The translations under genes were made by a program, and so were the position numbers. From Pseudomonas sp. GOM7 (GTDB lineage Bacteria; Pseudomonadota; Gammaproteobacteria; Pseudomonadales; Pseudomonadaceae): 64,000 nucleotides of DNA. The stretch is taken from the NCBI RefSeq assembly GCF_026723825.1, contig NZ_CP113519.1, positions 4,960,001 to 5,024,000 on the forward strand. The letters run 5' to 3'. Positions 42,181 through 51,271 of this stretch are shown here, in pieces; the first letter of the stretch is position 1, and the number at the start of each line of letters is the position of its first letter. The notes beneath the pieces are model-generated. The model was given only the letters and a program-made list of their open reading frames with translations, did not search any database and was not told the origin of the DNA.

Positions 42181-42441
42181 TATGGCAGATGTCAATTTGA
42201 CATAGAACCTTACAGGCGCTTAGCCGGCACCGCGCTGGCCAGCCAGTACGACAGGCCCGGCCTCGTCACCGAAATCGAGGACGGCCGTCCGTGGGTATTT
42301 CGCGAGAAGTTTCAGGAACTGAAGGACTTCAAAGCCAGCGGCGAGCCGGCCAAGCAGTTCACCGACATTGGTAGCGGCCCGGATGGCATGACGGTCAAAT
42401 GAGCTGATGAGCAGGCCCTCAAGGATTACCTGCGGCAGTAG
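42181..42441 (+). pseudogene. Decayed gene fragment after the thioredoxin-like gene
   Basis: From about 42217 the frame reads RLAGTALASQYDRPGLVTEI, EDGRPWVFREKFQELKDF, then EPAKQFTDIGSGPDGMTVK, a TGA stop at about 42402, and in the same frame ADEQALKDYLRQ before a TAG at 42439. The composition is clearly protein-like, there is no start codon, and an internal stop interrupts it. I recall similar FREG..EPAKQ...IG.GP.GMTVK repeats but not a named function. Confidence 0.5.
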
Positions 42442-42478
42442 CGATCAAGCGCCTGGAGGCAATCCCGCCAGTACTCGC

Positions 42479-42508
42479 AGCCGCCTTCGGGCGGCTTCTC
42501 TTTTTTCA
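42479..42508 (+). terminator. Rho-independent terminator ending the rightward ars operon
   Basis: AGCCGCC at 42479-42485, TTCG loop, GGCGGCT at 42490-42496, then TCTCTTTTTT. It follows the decayed fragment and precedes the MFS gene, which must have its own promoter or depend on read-through. Confidence 0.85.
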
Positions 42509-42652
42509 GCGTCAGGCCGAGCAGCCTTATATGCTGCCCTTAGCGTCTGAGCGCAGGTGATGCGCAGCATCTTCAGGCTGTCCGGATAATCTGCGTCAGC
42601 ACATACCACCCATTCGGTAGCCGTGATACCGAGCAACTGGATACCTTTGAAT

Positions 42653-43843
42653 ATGCCTCAAGCTGCCCCCACTGAAGCCCAGCTCAACCGAGTTCGCCTG
42701 GTGGGTGCCATGGGGGTTGGTCAGATACTGGCCTGGAGTTCGACCTACTATCTACCTGCGGTGCTGGCCAGTCCTATCTCTCAGACCACCGGTTGGTCGA
42801 TTACGCACGTGGTGATGGGGCTTTCCCTGGGCTTGCTGGTTGCAGGGGCATGCTCACCCAAGATCGGGCGCATGATCGACCGATATGGCGGTCGCTCGAT
42901 TCTGGCAGCCAGCTCGATCTTCATGGCATTGGGCCTTGCTCTCATGGGCGCAGCTCAATATCTCGCAGTCTACTACCTGGCATGGACGATTATCGGCTTC
43001 GCCATGGCAGCGGGTTTATATGACGCCGCATTCGCCACGCTGGGCCGCTTGCTGGGCTCGACGGCACGCTCATCCATCAGCGGTCTCACGCTGCTGGGAG
43101 GCTTCGCTAGTACTGTGGGATGGCCCCTTCTAGCCTATCTGGAGCATGAGCTGGGCTGGCGAGGCGCTTGTTTCGTGATGGCGGGAGCCCACCTACTAAT
43201 AGGCGTGCCGATATATCTGTCTTTTGTTCCCAGAACGCAGACTGCCCCTGCCACCGCTACTGGCAGCACCGAGATAAACGTGGGGAACCTCCAACCATCT
43301 GCCTACCGCCAACTATTTCTTCTGCTCGCGTTGCTACTAACACTTCAATCGTTAGTGACATCGAGCGTTTCGGTACATCTGCTGGATGTACTCAAACTGC
43401 TCGGCATAGCGGCCACCACGGTCTTGGCCATCGGGATGGTCATCGGGCCGGCACAAGTCGCAGGACGCATCGCCGAATTCACCTGGGGCCAGGGGCTACA
43501 TCCCACCTGGGCCACCCGACTGGGTGTGCTGCTATGCCTGATCGGAATAGTTCTGCTGCTACCGGCGCAGCCTTGGCTGGCATTCATGGCAATTGCTTTA
43601 TACGGCGCAGGCAATGGCATCCTGACCATTACCCGAGGCACCTTGCCACTGGTGCTGTTCGGCCCCGCAGGTTATGGAATACGAATGGGCTTGCTCGCCA
43701 GGCCGATGCTGGTTGCACAGGCGGTTGGGCCAATAGGCGCTGCGATGATCCTGGACGCTTTCAGCGCTGAGACATTACTGGCGCTGCTTGCTGGGATCGC
43801 TTTTGTGGGGTTGCTGTCATGCTGGCGCCTCCCCAGCAAGTAA
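42653..43843 (+). CDS. MFS transporter, arsenic-island type
   Basis: A 396-residue major facilitator with twelve predicted helices; MGVGQILAWSSTYYLPAVLA near 18-37 and the loop 2-3 motif GRMIDRYGGRSI near 75 are typical. Such transporters are frequent companions of ars genes but the substrate is not known. The start may be ATG 42653 or GTG 42623; neither has a strong ribosome site. It stands alone after a terminator. Confidence 0.8.
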   Translation: MPQAAPTEAQLNRVRLVGAMGVGQILAWSSTYYLPAVLASPISQTTGWSITHVVMGLSLGLLVAGACSPKIGRMIDRYGGRSILAASSIFMALGLALMGAAQYLAVYYLAWTIIGFAMAAGLYDAAFATLGRLLGSTARSSISGLTLLGGFASTVGWPLLAYLEHELGWRGACFVMAGAHLLIGVPIYLSFVPRTQTAPATATGSTEINVGNLQPSAYRQLFLLLALLLTLQSLVTSSVSVHLLDVLKLLGIAATTVLAIGMVIGPAQVAGRIAEFTWGQGLHPTWATRLGVLLCLIGIVLLLPAQPWLAFMAIALYGAGNGILTITRGTLPLVLFGPAGYGIRMGLLARPMLVAQAVGPIGAAMILDAFSAETLLALLAGIAFVGLLSCWRLPSK

Positions 43844-43958
43844 CTAGACATAGCCTGCGGGCCTGACAAGGAGCCTTGAACCTGCAGTTCGTCCCATCAC
43901 GAATCCTGTGATAGGCCCCGGTCCCGCTTATCGCTCTGGCTGCTCAGGGCCTGACAGC

Positions 43959-44072
43959 ATGACTGCTTTGAACCTGATCGCCGTGATGATCATGGTGGTG
44001 GTCAAGCTGCGCCGCGAAGGCACCGAGGTCGAAGTGCTCGGCTTCAACCAGGCCAGCCCTGGCCGCCATTGT
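43959..44072 (+). pseudogene. Remnant of a SulP sulfate permease STAS domain
   Basis: The reading LNLIAVMIMVVVKLRREG, then TEVEVLGFNQASPGRHC resembles the end of SulP transporters, where KLRREG-EVEV-G-N-AS is the STAS domain's last strand and helix. It is in the same frame as chrA but has no transporter body before it, so it is best seen as a leftover fused by chance to the chrA frame. Confidence 0.45.
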
Positions 44073-44126
44073 CGTACTTCATTCACCAAATTCGATTATC
44101 GTGGCCGCTTATCTATAGCCGAACGA

Positions 44127-45338
44127 ATGCTCATGCACGCTCCTCTCGCAACCGATCGATCGCCCTGGGCCGTATTTCTGATCTTTCTGCGCCTAGGGCT
44201 GACCGCCTTCGGTGGACCGATCGCGCATCTCGGCTATTTTCGCGACGAGTTCGTGGTGCGCCGGCAATGGCTGAGCGAGCGCAGCTATGCCGATCTGGTC
44301 GCCCTCTGCCAGTTCCTGCCCGGCCCGGCCAGCAGCCAGGTCGGCCTGGCGCTGGGGCTGTCGCGTGCCGGTTATGGCGGCGCCCTGGCGGCCTGGCTGG
44401 GCTTCACCCTGCCCTCGGCGCTGGCCCTAATCCTCTTCGCCCTCGGCATCGCCAGCTATGGCGATGTGCTGCCCGCTGGCGTGCTGCAAGGGCTCAAGGT
44501 GGTGGCCGTGGCGGTGGTGGCGCAGGCGGTGTGGGGCATGGCACGCAACCTGTGCCCCGATGCGCCGCGCATCAGCATCATGGCAGCGGCCACTTGCCTG
44601 GTACTGCTGCTGCCTTCCGCCTGGAGCCAGGTCGGAGTCATCCTGCTGGCCGCCATCCTCGGCCTGCTGCTGTTCAAGCCGCAGCAAAGCGAAGCCCATG
44701 AAGCCCTGTCGATCAGCGTTCGGCCTGGCGTTGGCCTGTTCTGGCTGGCGCTGTTCGTCCTCCTGCTGGTCGGGCTGCCGCTGCTGACAGCGCTGTTCCC
44801 GAGCCAGACCCTGGCACTGGTGGACGCCTTCTACCGCGCCGGCTCGCTGGTCTTCGGTGGCGGCCATGTGGTGCTGCCGCTGTTGCAGGCCGAAGTGGTA
44901 CCCAATGGCTGGGTGGACAACACGGCCTTCCTCGCCGGGTATGGCGCGGCGCAGGCGGTGCCGGGGCCATTGTTCACCTTCGCCGCCTTTCTCGGCGCCT
45001 CGATGAACCCGGCGCCCAACGGCTGGCTGGGTGGGCTGATCGCCCTGCTGGCGATCTTCCTGCCAGCCTTCCTGCTGGTGGCCGGCGCGCTGCCGTTCTG
45101 GGAGCGCCTGCGCCACAGCCTGCGCACCCAGGCCGCCTTGCAAGGCGTCAATGCCGCCGTGGTCGGCCTGCTACTGGCCGCGCTTTACCAGCCAGTGTGG
45201 ACGAGCGCGATTCACGGCCCGCTGGACTTCGCCCTGGCCCTGGTGGCGCTGGTCGCGCTGCTGTTCTGGAAGCTGCCGCCCTGGCTGGTGGTGATCGCCA
45301 GTGGTGTTGCGGGAGGACTGCTGAGCCTGGCTGTGTGA
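44127..45338 (+). CDS. chrA: Chromate transporter ChrA
   Basis: A 403-residue two-domain chromate efflux protein (CHR family). Each half has the signature: FLRLGLTAFGGPIAHLGYF with LCQFLPGPASSQ in the N-terminal half and YRAGSLVFGGGHVVLPLLQ with AQAVPGPLFTFAAFLG in the C-terminal half. ATG 44127 is chosen because the upstream reading (from 43908) is the SulP-like remnant. It exports chromate across the inner membrane. It ends four bases before the stop of the convergent pslK. Confidence 0.93.
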   Translation: MLMHAPLATDRSPWAVFLIFLRLGLTAFGGPIAHLGYFRDEFVVRRQWLSERSYADLVALCQFLPGPASSQVGLALGLSRAGYGGALAAWLGFTLPSALALILFALGIASYGDVLPAGVLQGLKVVAVAVVAQAVWGMARNLCPDAPRISIMAAATCLVLLLPSAWSQVGVILLAAILGLLLFKPQQSEAHEALSISVRPGVGLFWLALFVLLLVGLPLLTALFPSQTLALVDAFYRAGSLVFGGGHVVLPLLQAEVVPNGWVDNTAFLAGYGAAQAVPGPLFTFAAFLGASMNPAPNGWLGGLIALLAIFLPAFLLVAGALPFWERLRHSLRTQAALQGVNAAVVGLLLAALYQPVWTSAIHGPLDFALALVALVALLFWKLPPWLVVIASGVAGGLLSLAV

Positions 45339-45342
45339 TCGG

Positions 45343-46755
45343 TCAGCCCTGCATACGCCAGGGCCGTAACCAGACAGCGACACCCGCCAGCACCAGCGCA
45401 CTACCGGCCGTGGCCAGCAGCAATTGGCCGATACCCGCCGGCAGCGGATGCACCAGCACGGCAGCCAGGCCCAGCAGCAGCACGCTGACGATGCCCTGCT
45501 GGCGCCAGCGCACGGCACCCAGCAGCCCCTGGCGTTGCAACAACGCCAGCCCCGTGGTGATTACCCCACCCAAGGCAGCCAGGGCGATGCCAGGCGCACC
45601 GAAGAGAAACGGCAGGCTCAACAGCAACAGAGCATTGATGGCGCCACCGAACAGCTCGCAGCGCAAGGGTAACGCGGTATCGCCAGCGGCATAGGCGTAG
45701 CGCGCCAGCAATGCGTTCCAGGCGCCGAACACCAGCGGCACGGAGAACCAGGCCAGTAACAGCGGTAATGGCCCGGCCGCCACGTCGGTCGGCAGCAGCC
45801 ACAGAATGAAGGTGGGGCTGGCGGCGATCAGGCCGAAGGAGGCCGGCAAGCTGAACAGGGTGGCGGCGGCCAGGCCCTGGTGCAGCAGCGCCAGACGGGC
45901 ACCCGGCTGACGCGCGCTCATCATGCCGAGCAGCACCTGATTGAGATTCATCAGGGCGATCAGCGGCAGGTTGATCAGCTTGCGCGCCAGGTTGACCCAG
46001 GTGACCACGCCCTCGCCCAGCAGGCTGGCGACCATGCGCTCCAGCAGCGCCAGGCCGTGGCTGGCCAGGTTGCTGGCCAGCAGTGGGCCCATTCGCCCCA
46101 GCAATTCGCGCGCGGCGCCATGCTCACGTTCCCGCGCCAGGGGCCGCCAACCCAGGCGCCACGCCGAGGGTAGCAGCGACAGCGGCATCAACAGGCTACC
46201 CAGCACGCAGGCCAGTGCCAGTTCCGCCGGCTGGCTGGCAGCGCCGCGCCAGGCCAGGTAGGCGACGGCCGGCAGGTTGAACATCAGCGAGCCCAGGCCC
46301 ACCAGAACGAAACGCTCGCGCGCCTGCAGCGGTATGCTCAGCAGCGCGTGCAGCATCAGGCCGGGCACGCAGGCCGCCAGCAGCGCCAGGCTGTCGCCGG
46401 CCACCTGCCGCGCCTGCTCGCCGAGGCCCGGGCCGATCAGGCGTACCCACAGCGGCGCGGCCAAAGCCAGCAGCGCCCAGAGCGCCAGGGCAATCAGCAG
46501 CAACCCGGGGCTGACCGCATTCAGCCAGCGCCGGCGCTGCTGCTCGTCACGCTGGCCATACAACGGCAGCGCGGCAGCGGCCAGCAAGCCACCGGCCAGC
46601 GCCATGCGCAGGGCCTCCGGCAGGAACAGCGCGACGATGAAGGCGTCGCTGCGCCCCCCCGCGCCCCAGGAGGTGACCAGCAGCCATTCGCGGGCAAAAC
46701 CCAGGCCCAGACCGGCCAGGGTCGCCAGCGTCAGCCACAGCGTGCTGTTGAACAT
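45343..46755 (-). CDS. pslK: PslK-like flippase (MurJ/MviN superfamily)
   Basis: A 470-residue polytopic protein with about fourteen helices, of the MviN/MurJ lipid flippase superfamily; in the psl locus it is thought to move the lipid-linked repeat unit to the periplasm. FAREWLLVTSWGAGGRSDAFIVALFLPEA near 19-47 (two segments) is the MviN N-terminal signature. Length equals P. aeruginosa PslK as I recall it. Last gene of the operon; genes pslL-pslO of P. aeruginosa are not here. Confidence 0.85.
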   Translation of the reverse strand: MFNSTLWLTLATLAGLGLGFAREWLLVTSWGAGGRSDAFIVALFLPEALRMALAGGLLAAAALPLYGQRDEQQRRRWLNAVSPGLLLIALALWALLALAAPLWVRLIGPGLGEQARQVAGDSLALLAACVPGLMLHALLSIPLQARERFVLVGLGSLMFNLPAVAYLAWRGAASQPAELALACVLGSLLMPLSLLPSAWRLGWRPLAREREHGAARELLGRMGPLLASNLASHGLALLERMVASLLGEGVVTWVNLARKLINLPLIALMNLNQVLLGMMSARQPGARLALLHQGLAAATLFSLPASFGLIAASPTFILWLLPTDVAAGPLPLLLAWFSVPLVFGAWNALLARYAYAAGDTALPLRCELFGGAINALLLLSLPFLFGAPGIALAALGGVITTGLALLQRQGLLGAVRWRQQGIVSVLLLGLAAVLVHPLPAGIGQLLLATAGSALVLAGVAVWLRPWRMQG

Positions 46756-46760
46756 GGCTA

Positions 46761-47573
46761 TTAGTGGAACAAGGTGAACAGGCCCTTGCCGCCGACCTTG
46801 TAATTGAGGTCGTGCGGGCGCTCGCCCATGATCTTGGCGCCGCTGCCACCGACGATCTTGTACGGCGCCACCTCCTTGGCCACCACGGTGTTGGCGGTGA
46901 CCACCGCGCCACGGCCGATGTGCGAACCCTGGCCGATCAGCGCGCGGCTGGCGATCCAGGCATAGTCGTCGATGTAAATGGGCGCGGAAATCGACCAGAA
47001 CTCGGGGGCGGCCAGATCATGGGTGCCGGCGATGATCAGCACGTGCGAGGCGATCGCCACATGGTCGCCGATCACCAGCCCGGCACGGGCATCGACCTGG
47101 CAGTGCCAGGCAATCACGCTGTCGTCGCCGATCACCAGGTTCTCCACCCCCAGCACCTCGGTGTTGCGCCAGATCGAGCTGCCCTTGCCGATCTTCGCGC
47201 CACCGGCACGTAGCCACCAGATGCGCACATGGTGGCTGGGGATCTTGTTGATCAGGATGTTGTAGGCCTGCTCCCAGGCGCGCAGCCAGCGATCCCTGAG
47301 CGTCGCCCAGTTCTTGCCATACAGCGGCACGAAGTAACGCGCGGGAATCTCGGTCTTGAGCAAGGCGTAGAAGCGTCGCGCCAGGGGGTTCTCGATACGT
47401 GGCTCTATATCCACCGAGCTGATGGCGTAGACGCCGCTCTCGTCGAAGGCCACGTCATGCTCGAACATCCACTGCAGCGCGCGCTCCAGCTCGTCGCGCG
47501 TCACGCCCAGCTTGGCGGCGTAATCATCCAGTTGCGCACGCAGATCCGAACGCAGCCTGACACGGTGTTTCAT
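46761..47573 (-). CDS. Left-handed-helix acyltransferase inserted between pslJ and pslK
   Basis: A 270-residue hexapeptide-repeat acyltransferase (WcaF/LbetaH type). Residues 1-120 are a helical domain of unknown role; the repeats begin near 128 (GAKIGKGSSIWRNTEVLGVENLVIGDD, in two parts) and run to about 240 with the acceptor-side VIAWHCQVDARAG. It probably O-acetylates the polysaccharide precursor. It overlaps pslJ by four bases and is not the membrane acyltransferase PslL, so it is an addition to the classical locus. Confidence 0.8.
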   Translation of the reverse strand: MKHRVRLRSDLRAQLDDYAAKLGVTRDELERALQWMFEHDVAFDESGVYAISSVDIEPRIENPLARRFYALLKTEIPARYFVPLYGKNWATLRDRWLRAWEQAYNILINKIPSHHVRIWWLRAGGAKIGKGSSIWRNTEVLGVENLVIGDDSVIAWHCQVDARAGLVIGDHVAIASHVLIIAGTHDLAAPEFWSISAPIYIDDYAWIASRALIGQGSHIGRGAVVTANTVVAKEVAPYKIVGGSGAKIMGERPHDLNYKVGGKGLFTLFH

Positions 47574-48967
47574 GGCGAGGATTCCCTGTGAGAGTCGCTG
47601 GCATCACGCAGTTCCGGGTGCAGGCGAGCCACCTGCAGGCTGAGGCCCATGAGCAGCCAGAACAGCGCGATGATGACGTAGGTGAAGCTGTAGTAATGGT
47701 CGAACAGGCCGGTGAGGATGGCCGCCAGCACACCCGCCGTGCTGCCGAGCCAGATGGCATTGTCGGCATCGATGCGGCGTACCGCGCCCATCGGCCTGAC
47801 CTCACGCCACCACAGCAGGGTCACGGCGACGAACAGCAGCATGCCGGGAATGCCGATCTTGTAGATGAAGTTCAGCCACAGGTTGGAAATGCCCAGCAGG
47901 CCGCTTCCCGGCACAGGCGGGTCGACCTTGAAGCCGATGCCCAGCGGATAGCGCGCCATCGCCTCGGGGAACATGGCGTACTCCAGGAAGCGCACCTCGG
48001 TACTGGCGTTGCTCGGCGAGAACATGGTCAGCAGACGCTCCTGCAGCGGCGGGTAGAACAGCACCAGCGCCGCGCCGAAAGCGATGCCCAGACCGAGGAT
48101 GCGCCCGCTGTAGGGCGTGCGCTTGTAGGTCAGCCACAGCAGCACCAGAGCCAGCGAGACGATGGCGCCACGGGAGATGCTGAACAGCAGGCCGGCGCAG
48201 CCCAGCAGCGCCACCGACAGCCCCAGCAGGCGCCGCCAGCCCTTGCGCGTCCAGCCGTAGAGCAGCGCCAGCGGCACGAACAGGGCGAGGATGCCGCCGG
48301 TCAGGTTCGGGTGCACCCAGGGCGAGGCCATGCGCTGGTAGTTGGCCGAGAAGATGTCTCTGACCGCCTCGGGGTGGGCGTACTTGAGGTCGGTGAGAAT
48401 CGGGATCATGGTGGTGGCGTCACGATCCTTGAGGAAGATGAATATCGACAGGCAGAGCATGGCCAGGTTGCCCAGCAGCAGGGCCACGATCAGTTGATCG
48501 CGGTCACGCTCGCTGCGCAGCAACAGCGGCACCATGAACAGCAGCGACAGGTTCATCAACCAACGCACCCAGTTCACCGGGCCGTTACCGTCGGCATCGA
48601 TGATGATCATGCCAACCACGAACGGCAGGGTGCTGAACAGCATCAGCCACAGCAGGGTGCGCTCCACCGGGCGCCATTGCAGCAGGCCACGGCTGCGGCC
48701 GATGAAGGCCTGCCAGAGCAGCGCCAGCCAGGTCAGGCCCAGTACCGCCTCGCTGATGGTGGTGCGGATGCCCACCTGCACCGTGGTGTAAGGGATGCTG
48801 GTGGCCAGCACGGCGAACAGCAGCAGGCCCCACAGCGGCTTGCGCAGCAGGGTCAGGGTCAGGGCGCCGCCGGCCAGCAGCACCAGCAGCTTGCCGACGC
48901 TGAGGAACCACAGCAGCACACCGAACAACACGCCGAGAATCAGCGCGACAGGTAATCCCATGGCCAT
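47570..48967 (-). CDS. pslJ: PslJ-like polymerase (O-antigen ligase/Wzy family)
   Basis: A 465-residue membrane protein with about eleven helices and a large periplasmic loop (about 190-260), the layout of Wzy/WaaL proteins, which join repeat units into polymer. The family-typical segment is YPLGIGFKVDPPVPGSG in the loop near 330-350. It starts at the stop of pslI (shared bases at 48967) and overlaps the acyltransferase. Confidence 0.85.
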   Translation of the reverse strand: MAMGLPVALILGVLFGVLLWFLSVGKLLVLLAGGALTLTLLRKPLWGLLLFAVLATSIPYTTVQVGIRTTISEAVLGLTWLALLWQAFIGRSRGLLQWRPVERTLLWLMLFSTLPFVVGMIIIDADGNGPVNWVRWLMNLSLLFMVPLLLRSERDRDQLIVALLLGNLAMLCLSIFIFLKDRDATTMIPILTDLKYAHPEAVRDIFSANYQRMASPWVHPNLTGGILALFVPLALLYGWTRKGWRRLLGLSVALLGCAGLLFSISRGAIVSLALVLLWLTYKRTPYSGRILGLGIAFGAALVLFYPPLQERLLTMFSPSNASTEVRFLEYAMFPEAMARYPLGIGFKVDPPVPGSGLLGISNLWLNFIYKIGIPGMLLFVAVTLLWWREVRPMGAVRRIDADNAIWLGSTAGVLAAILTGLFDHYYSFTYVIIALFWLLMGLSLQVARLHPELRDASDSHRESSP

Positions 48968-50064
48968 CAGCGCGACAACTCCATGACAAGTTCATTCAGA
49001 CGCCGGCTGTAGGCCGGAAACTCATAACGCCGCGCCCATTCGGCCAACTCTGCCGTGCGTGCAGGTGGCTGCGCGGCTACCTGCAGCAGGCAGCCGAGCA
49101 GGGCCTGGCGATCGTGCGGGGCGAAGCGCGGGCTACCGGGCGGCAACACTTCATCCAGGGCCGAGCCAGTGGCGGCAGCGACCGGCGTGGAGACGCTCAG
49201 CGCCTCCACCACCGGCAAGCCGAAGCCTTCGCCATAGGAAGGCTGCCACAGGCATTCGGCGCGCTGATACAGACCGCATAACTGCGCCTCACTCAAACCG
49301 CTGCGCCAATGCAGGCCGGGCAGTTCGCGCAGCTCAGGCGCCACATCCTCGGCATGGCCGACCAGAACCAGCGCCGGCACCTGCGCCGACTGCCGGCGCG
49401 CCTGCTGCCAGCAGTCGAGGAACAGCGCCATGTTCTTGCGCGGCTCGCGGGTGCCCACGGCCAGCCAGAAGCGCTCGGGCAGATCGTCCGGCAACTGCGC
49501 CGCCGCGGTGGCGAAGCCCGGCACCAGATTGGGCAGCACGCGCAGCTTGTTGCGGGCGAAGGGGAACAGCCGCGCCGCTTCGTCCGCCGAGAACTGCGAG
49601 GGGCACCAGATGCGATCGGCCATCAGCACCGACCAGGCGATGGACAAGCCGTCGATGCCGCGATAGACCAGTGCCTTGAGGCGTGAGCGATGGAAATTGC
49701 GTTCGGTGAGCTGGAACAGGTCATGCAGCACCAGCACCTGTTTGCGCCCGCGCTTGCGCCCCAGGGGCAGGCCCATGTTGGCCGTGGCGATATACAGGTC
49801 GATGCGCGCCTCGTGCAGGGCGCGGGGCAGGAACCTGGCCTCGAAGCGCCAGCGCACCTGCGGTCGTTGCAGGCCCTGCAAGGGGCTGGCCCACTCCGGG
49901 CAGCAGGCCGTGGCACGCTGCGGATGATCCAGCGGCGCTTCAGTGAAGCGCACCAGCTCGGTGTCAGGCAGCGTCAGTAACGCCTGCTCCTGCGCCAGCA
50001 CCTGGCGCCCGATACCCGAGGCCGGGGCGACGGTCGCCGGTCGGTAATCCAGGCCTACGCGCAT
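48967..50064 (-). CDS. pslI: PslI-like glycosyltransferase (GT4)
   Basis: A GT-B fold glycosyltransferase, 365 residues, cytoplasmic, adding one sugar to the lipid-linked repeat unit. The nucleotide-sugar region has YRATGSALDEVLPPG-like C-terminal features preceded by CLWQPSYGEGFGLPVVEALS (E-x7-E motif) near 275-294. It opens MRVGLDYRPATVAPASGIGR. It overlaps the end of pslH by ten bases. Confidence 0.88.
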   Translation of the reverse strand: MRVGLDYRPATVAPASGIGRQVLAQEQALLTLPDTELVRFTEAPLDHPQRATACCPEWASPLQGLQRPQVRWRFEARFLPRALHEARIDLYIATANMGLPLGRKRGRKQVLVLHDLFQLTERNFHRSRLKALVYRGIDGLSIAWSVLMADRIWCPSQFSADEAARLFPFARNKLRVLPNLVPGFATAAAQLPDDLPERFWLAVGTREPRKNMALFLDCWQQARRQSAQVPALVLVGHAEDVAPELRELPGLHWRSGLSEAQLCGLYQRAECLWQPSYGEGFGLPVVEALSVSTPVAAATGSALDEVLPPGSPRFAPHDRQALLGCLLQVAAQPPARTAELAEWARRYEFPAYSRRLNELVMELSR

Positions 50065-51263
50065 ACCCGCTCCTGCTCGATCTGCCGATAAACCGCCTCG
50101 AGCCGCTCGGCCGCACCGGCCCAGTCATGCTCGCGGCGCACGTAGGCGCGGCCATTGGCAGCCAGAGCGGCGGCCTGCTCGGCATCGGCCAGCACCTCGG
50201 CCAGGGCGGCGGCCAGCTCAGCAGCCGTCTCGCCGGCCAGGTAGTCACGCCGCGCCTCGACCGCCAACCCGGACACCCCCTGCGCCGTGCTCACCACTGG
50301 CAGGCCAGCGGCCAGGGCTTCGATCACCTTGAGCTTGGAGCCGCCGCCATGGCGCAACGGTGCGAGAAACGCCGCACACTCGGCCTGCACGCTCGGCAGA
50401 TCGGCGACGAAGCCCAGCCACTCGATACGCGGATCGGGCCAGCGCTGCGCCCAGGCCGACGGCAGGGCATGGCCGGCGACAACGAAGCGCGCCCGCGGGC
50501 AGGCCTGCCAGAGCCGTGGCAGGATTTCGTCCAGCGCCCACTGCACGGCATCGCAGTTGGGCGCGTATTCGTAGTTGCCGACGAACAGGATGCGCTGGCT
50601 GCCGGTCGCCGCCTGCACCTGGGCGAAGGCCTGGCAGTCGACACCATTGACCACCACCGCCACCGGCGTGTCGGTCAGGCGGCGCATGGCCTGGGCATCG
50701 GCCTCGGTCACGGCGACCACATGCCGTGCCTGGTCGAAAACGCGGCGCTCCCAACGCCGTGCGCGCCATTGGTCATACCGCACGAAGGGCGCCAGCCAGT
50801 CAGGGAAGCGGTCATAGGTGGCCGCACCCAGTGCCGACTCCAGGTTGTGTTCGGTGAGCACGAAGGGCTGGCCGCGCCGCGCCAACGGGCCGGCCAGCGG
50901 CTGGAAGCCATAACTGTGCTCGACCTGCACCACGTCCCAGCCGCCCTCGGCCAGCAGGCTGTCGAAGCGCTCGCGCAGGGCGCCGGACAGACCATTGACC
51001 GAAGCCAGCAGCGGCCAGGGGGCAAACAGCGCCGCCAGCAGGGTCAGAGGGCTGCGCAGGTTGCGCCGCGGCAGCACGACCAGGCGTTCGAGCAAGGGTT
51101 CGAGGCGCTGCCGGCACTCATCGTCCAGCGCCGTCTTGGACTGCACCAGCAGGGTGATGCGATGGCCGCGCGCGGCCAGGGCGCGCAGCAACTGGTACTG
51201 GCGCGTCTTGCCGCCACTGGTGGTTGGCCAGGGCAGATAGGGCACGATCCACAGCACGCGCAT
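50055..51263 (-). CDS. pslH: PslH-like glycosyltransferase (GT4)
   Basis: 402 residues, matching PslH in length. GT-B fold: RVLWIVPYLPWPTTSGGKTRQ donor-side start and GSKLKVIEALAAGLPVVST (E-x7-E region) near 320. ATG 51263 is used, nine bases after the pslG stop with GAGAG in front; an upstream in-frame start at 51278 would overlap pslG. It acts on the cytoplasmic side in repeat-unit assembly. Confidence 0.9.
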   Translation of the reverse strand: MRVLWIVPYLPWPTTSGGKTRQYQLLRALAARGHRITLLVQSKTALDDECRQRLEPLLERLVVLPRRNLRSPLTLLAALFAPWPLLASVNGLSGALRERFDSLLAEGGWDVVQVEHSYGFQPLAGPLARRGQPFVLTEHNLESALGAATYDRFPDWLAPFVRYDQWRARRWERRVFDQARHVVAVTEADAQAMRRLTDTPVAVVVNGVDCQAFAQVQAATGSQRILFVGNYEYAPNCDAVQWALDEILPRLWQACPRARFVVAGHALPSAWAQRWPDPRIEWLGFVADLPSVQAECAAFLAPLRHGGGSKLKVIEALAAGLPVVSTAQGVSGLAVEARRDYLAGETAAELAAALAEVLADAEQAAALAANGRAYVRREHDWAGAAERLEAVYRQIEQERVCA

Positions 51264-51271
51264 GCTCGCTC

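Noticed and set aside
42445-42636. 63-codon minus-strand frame over the ars terminator
   Set aside because: It reads through the terminator stem, starts with TTG, and has no ribosome site or family.
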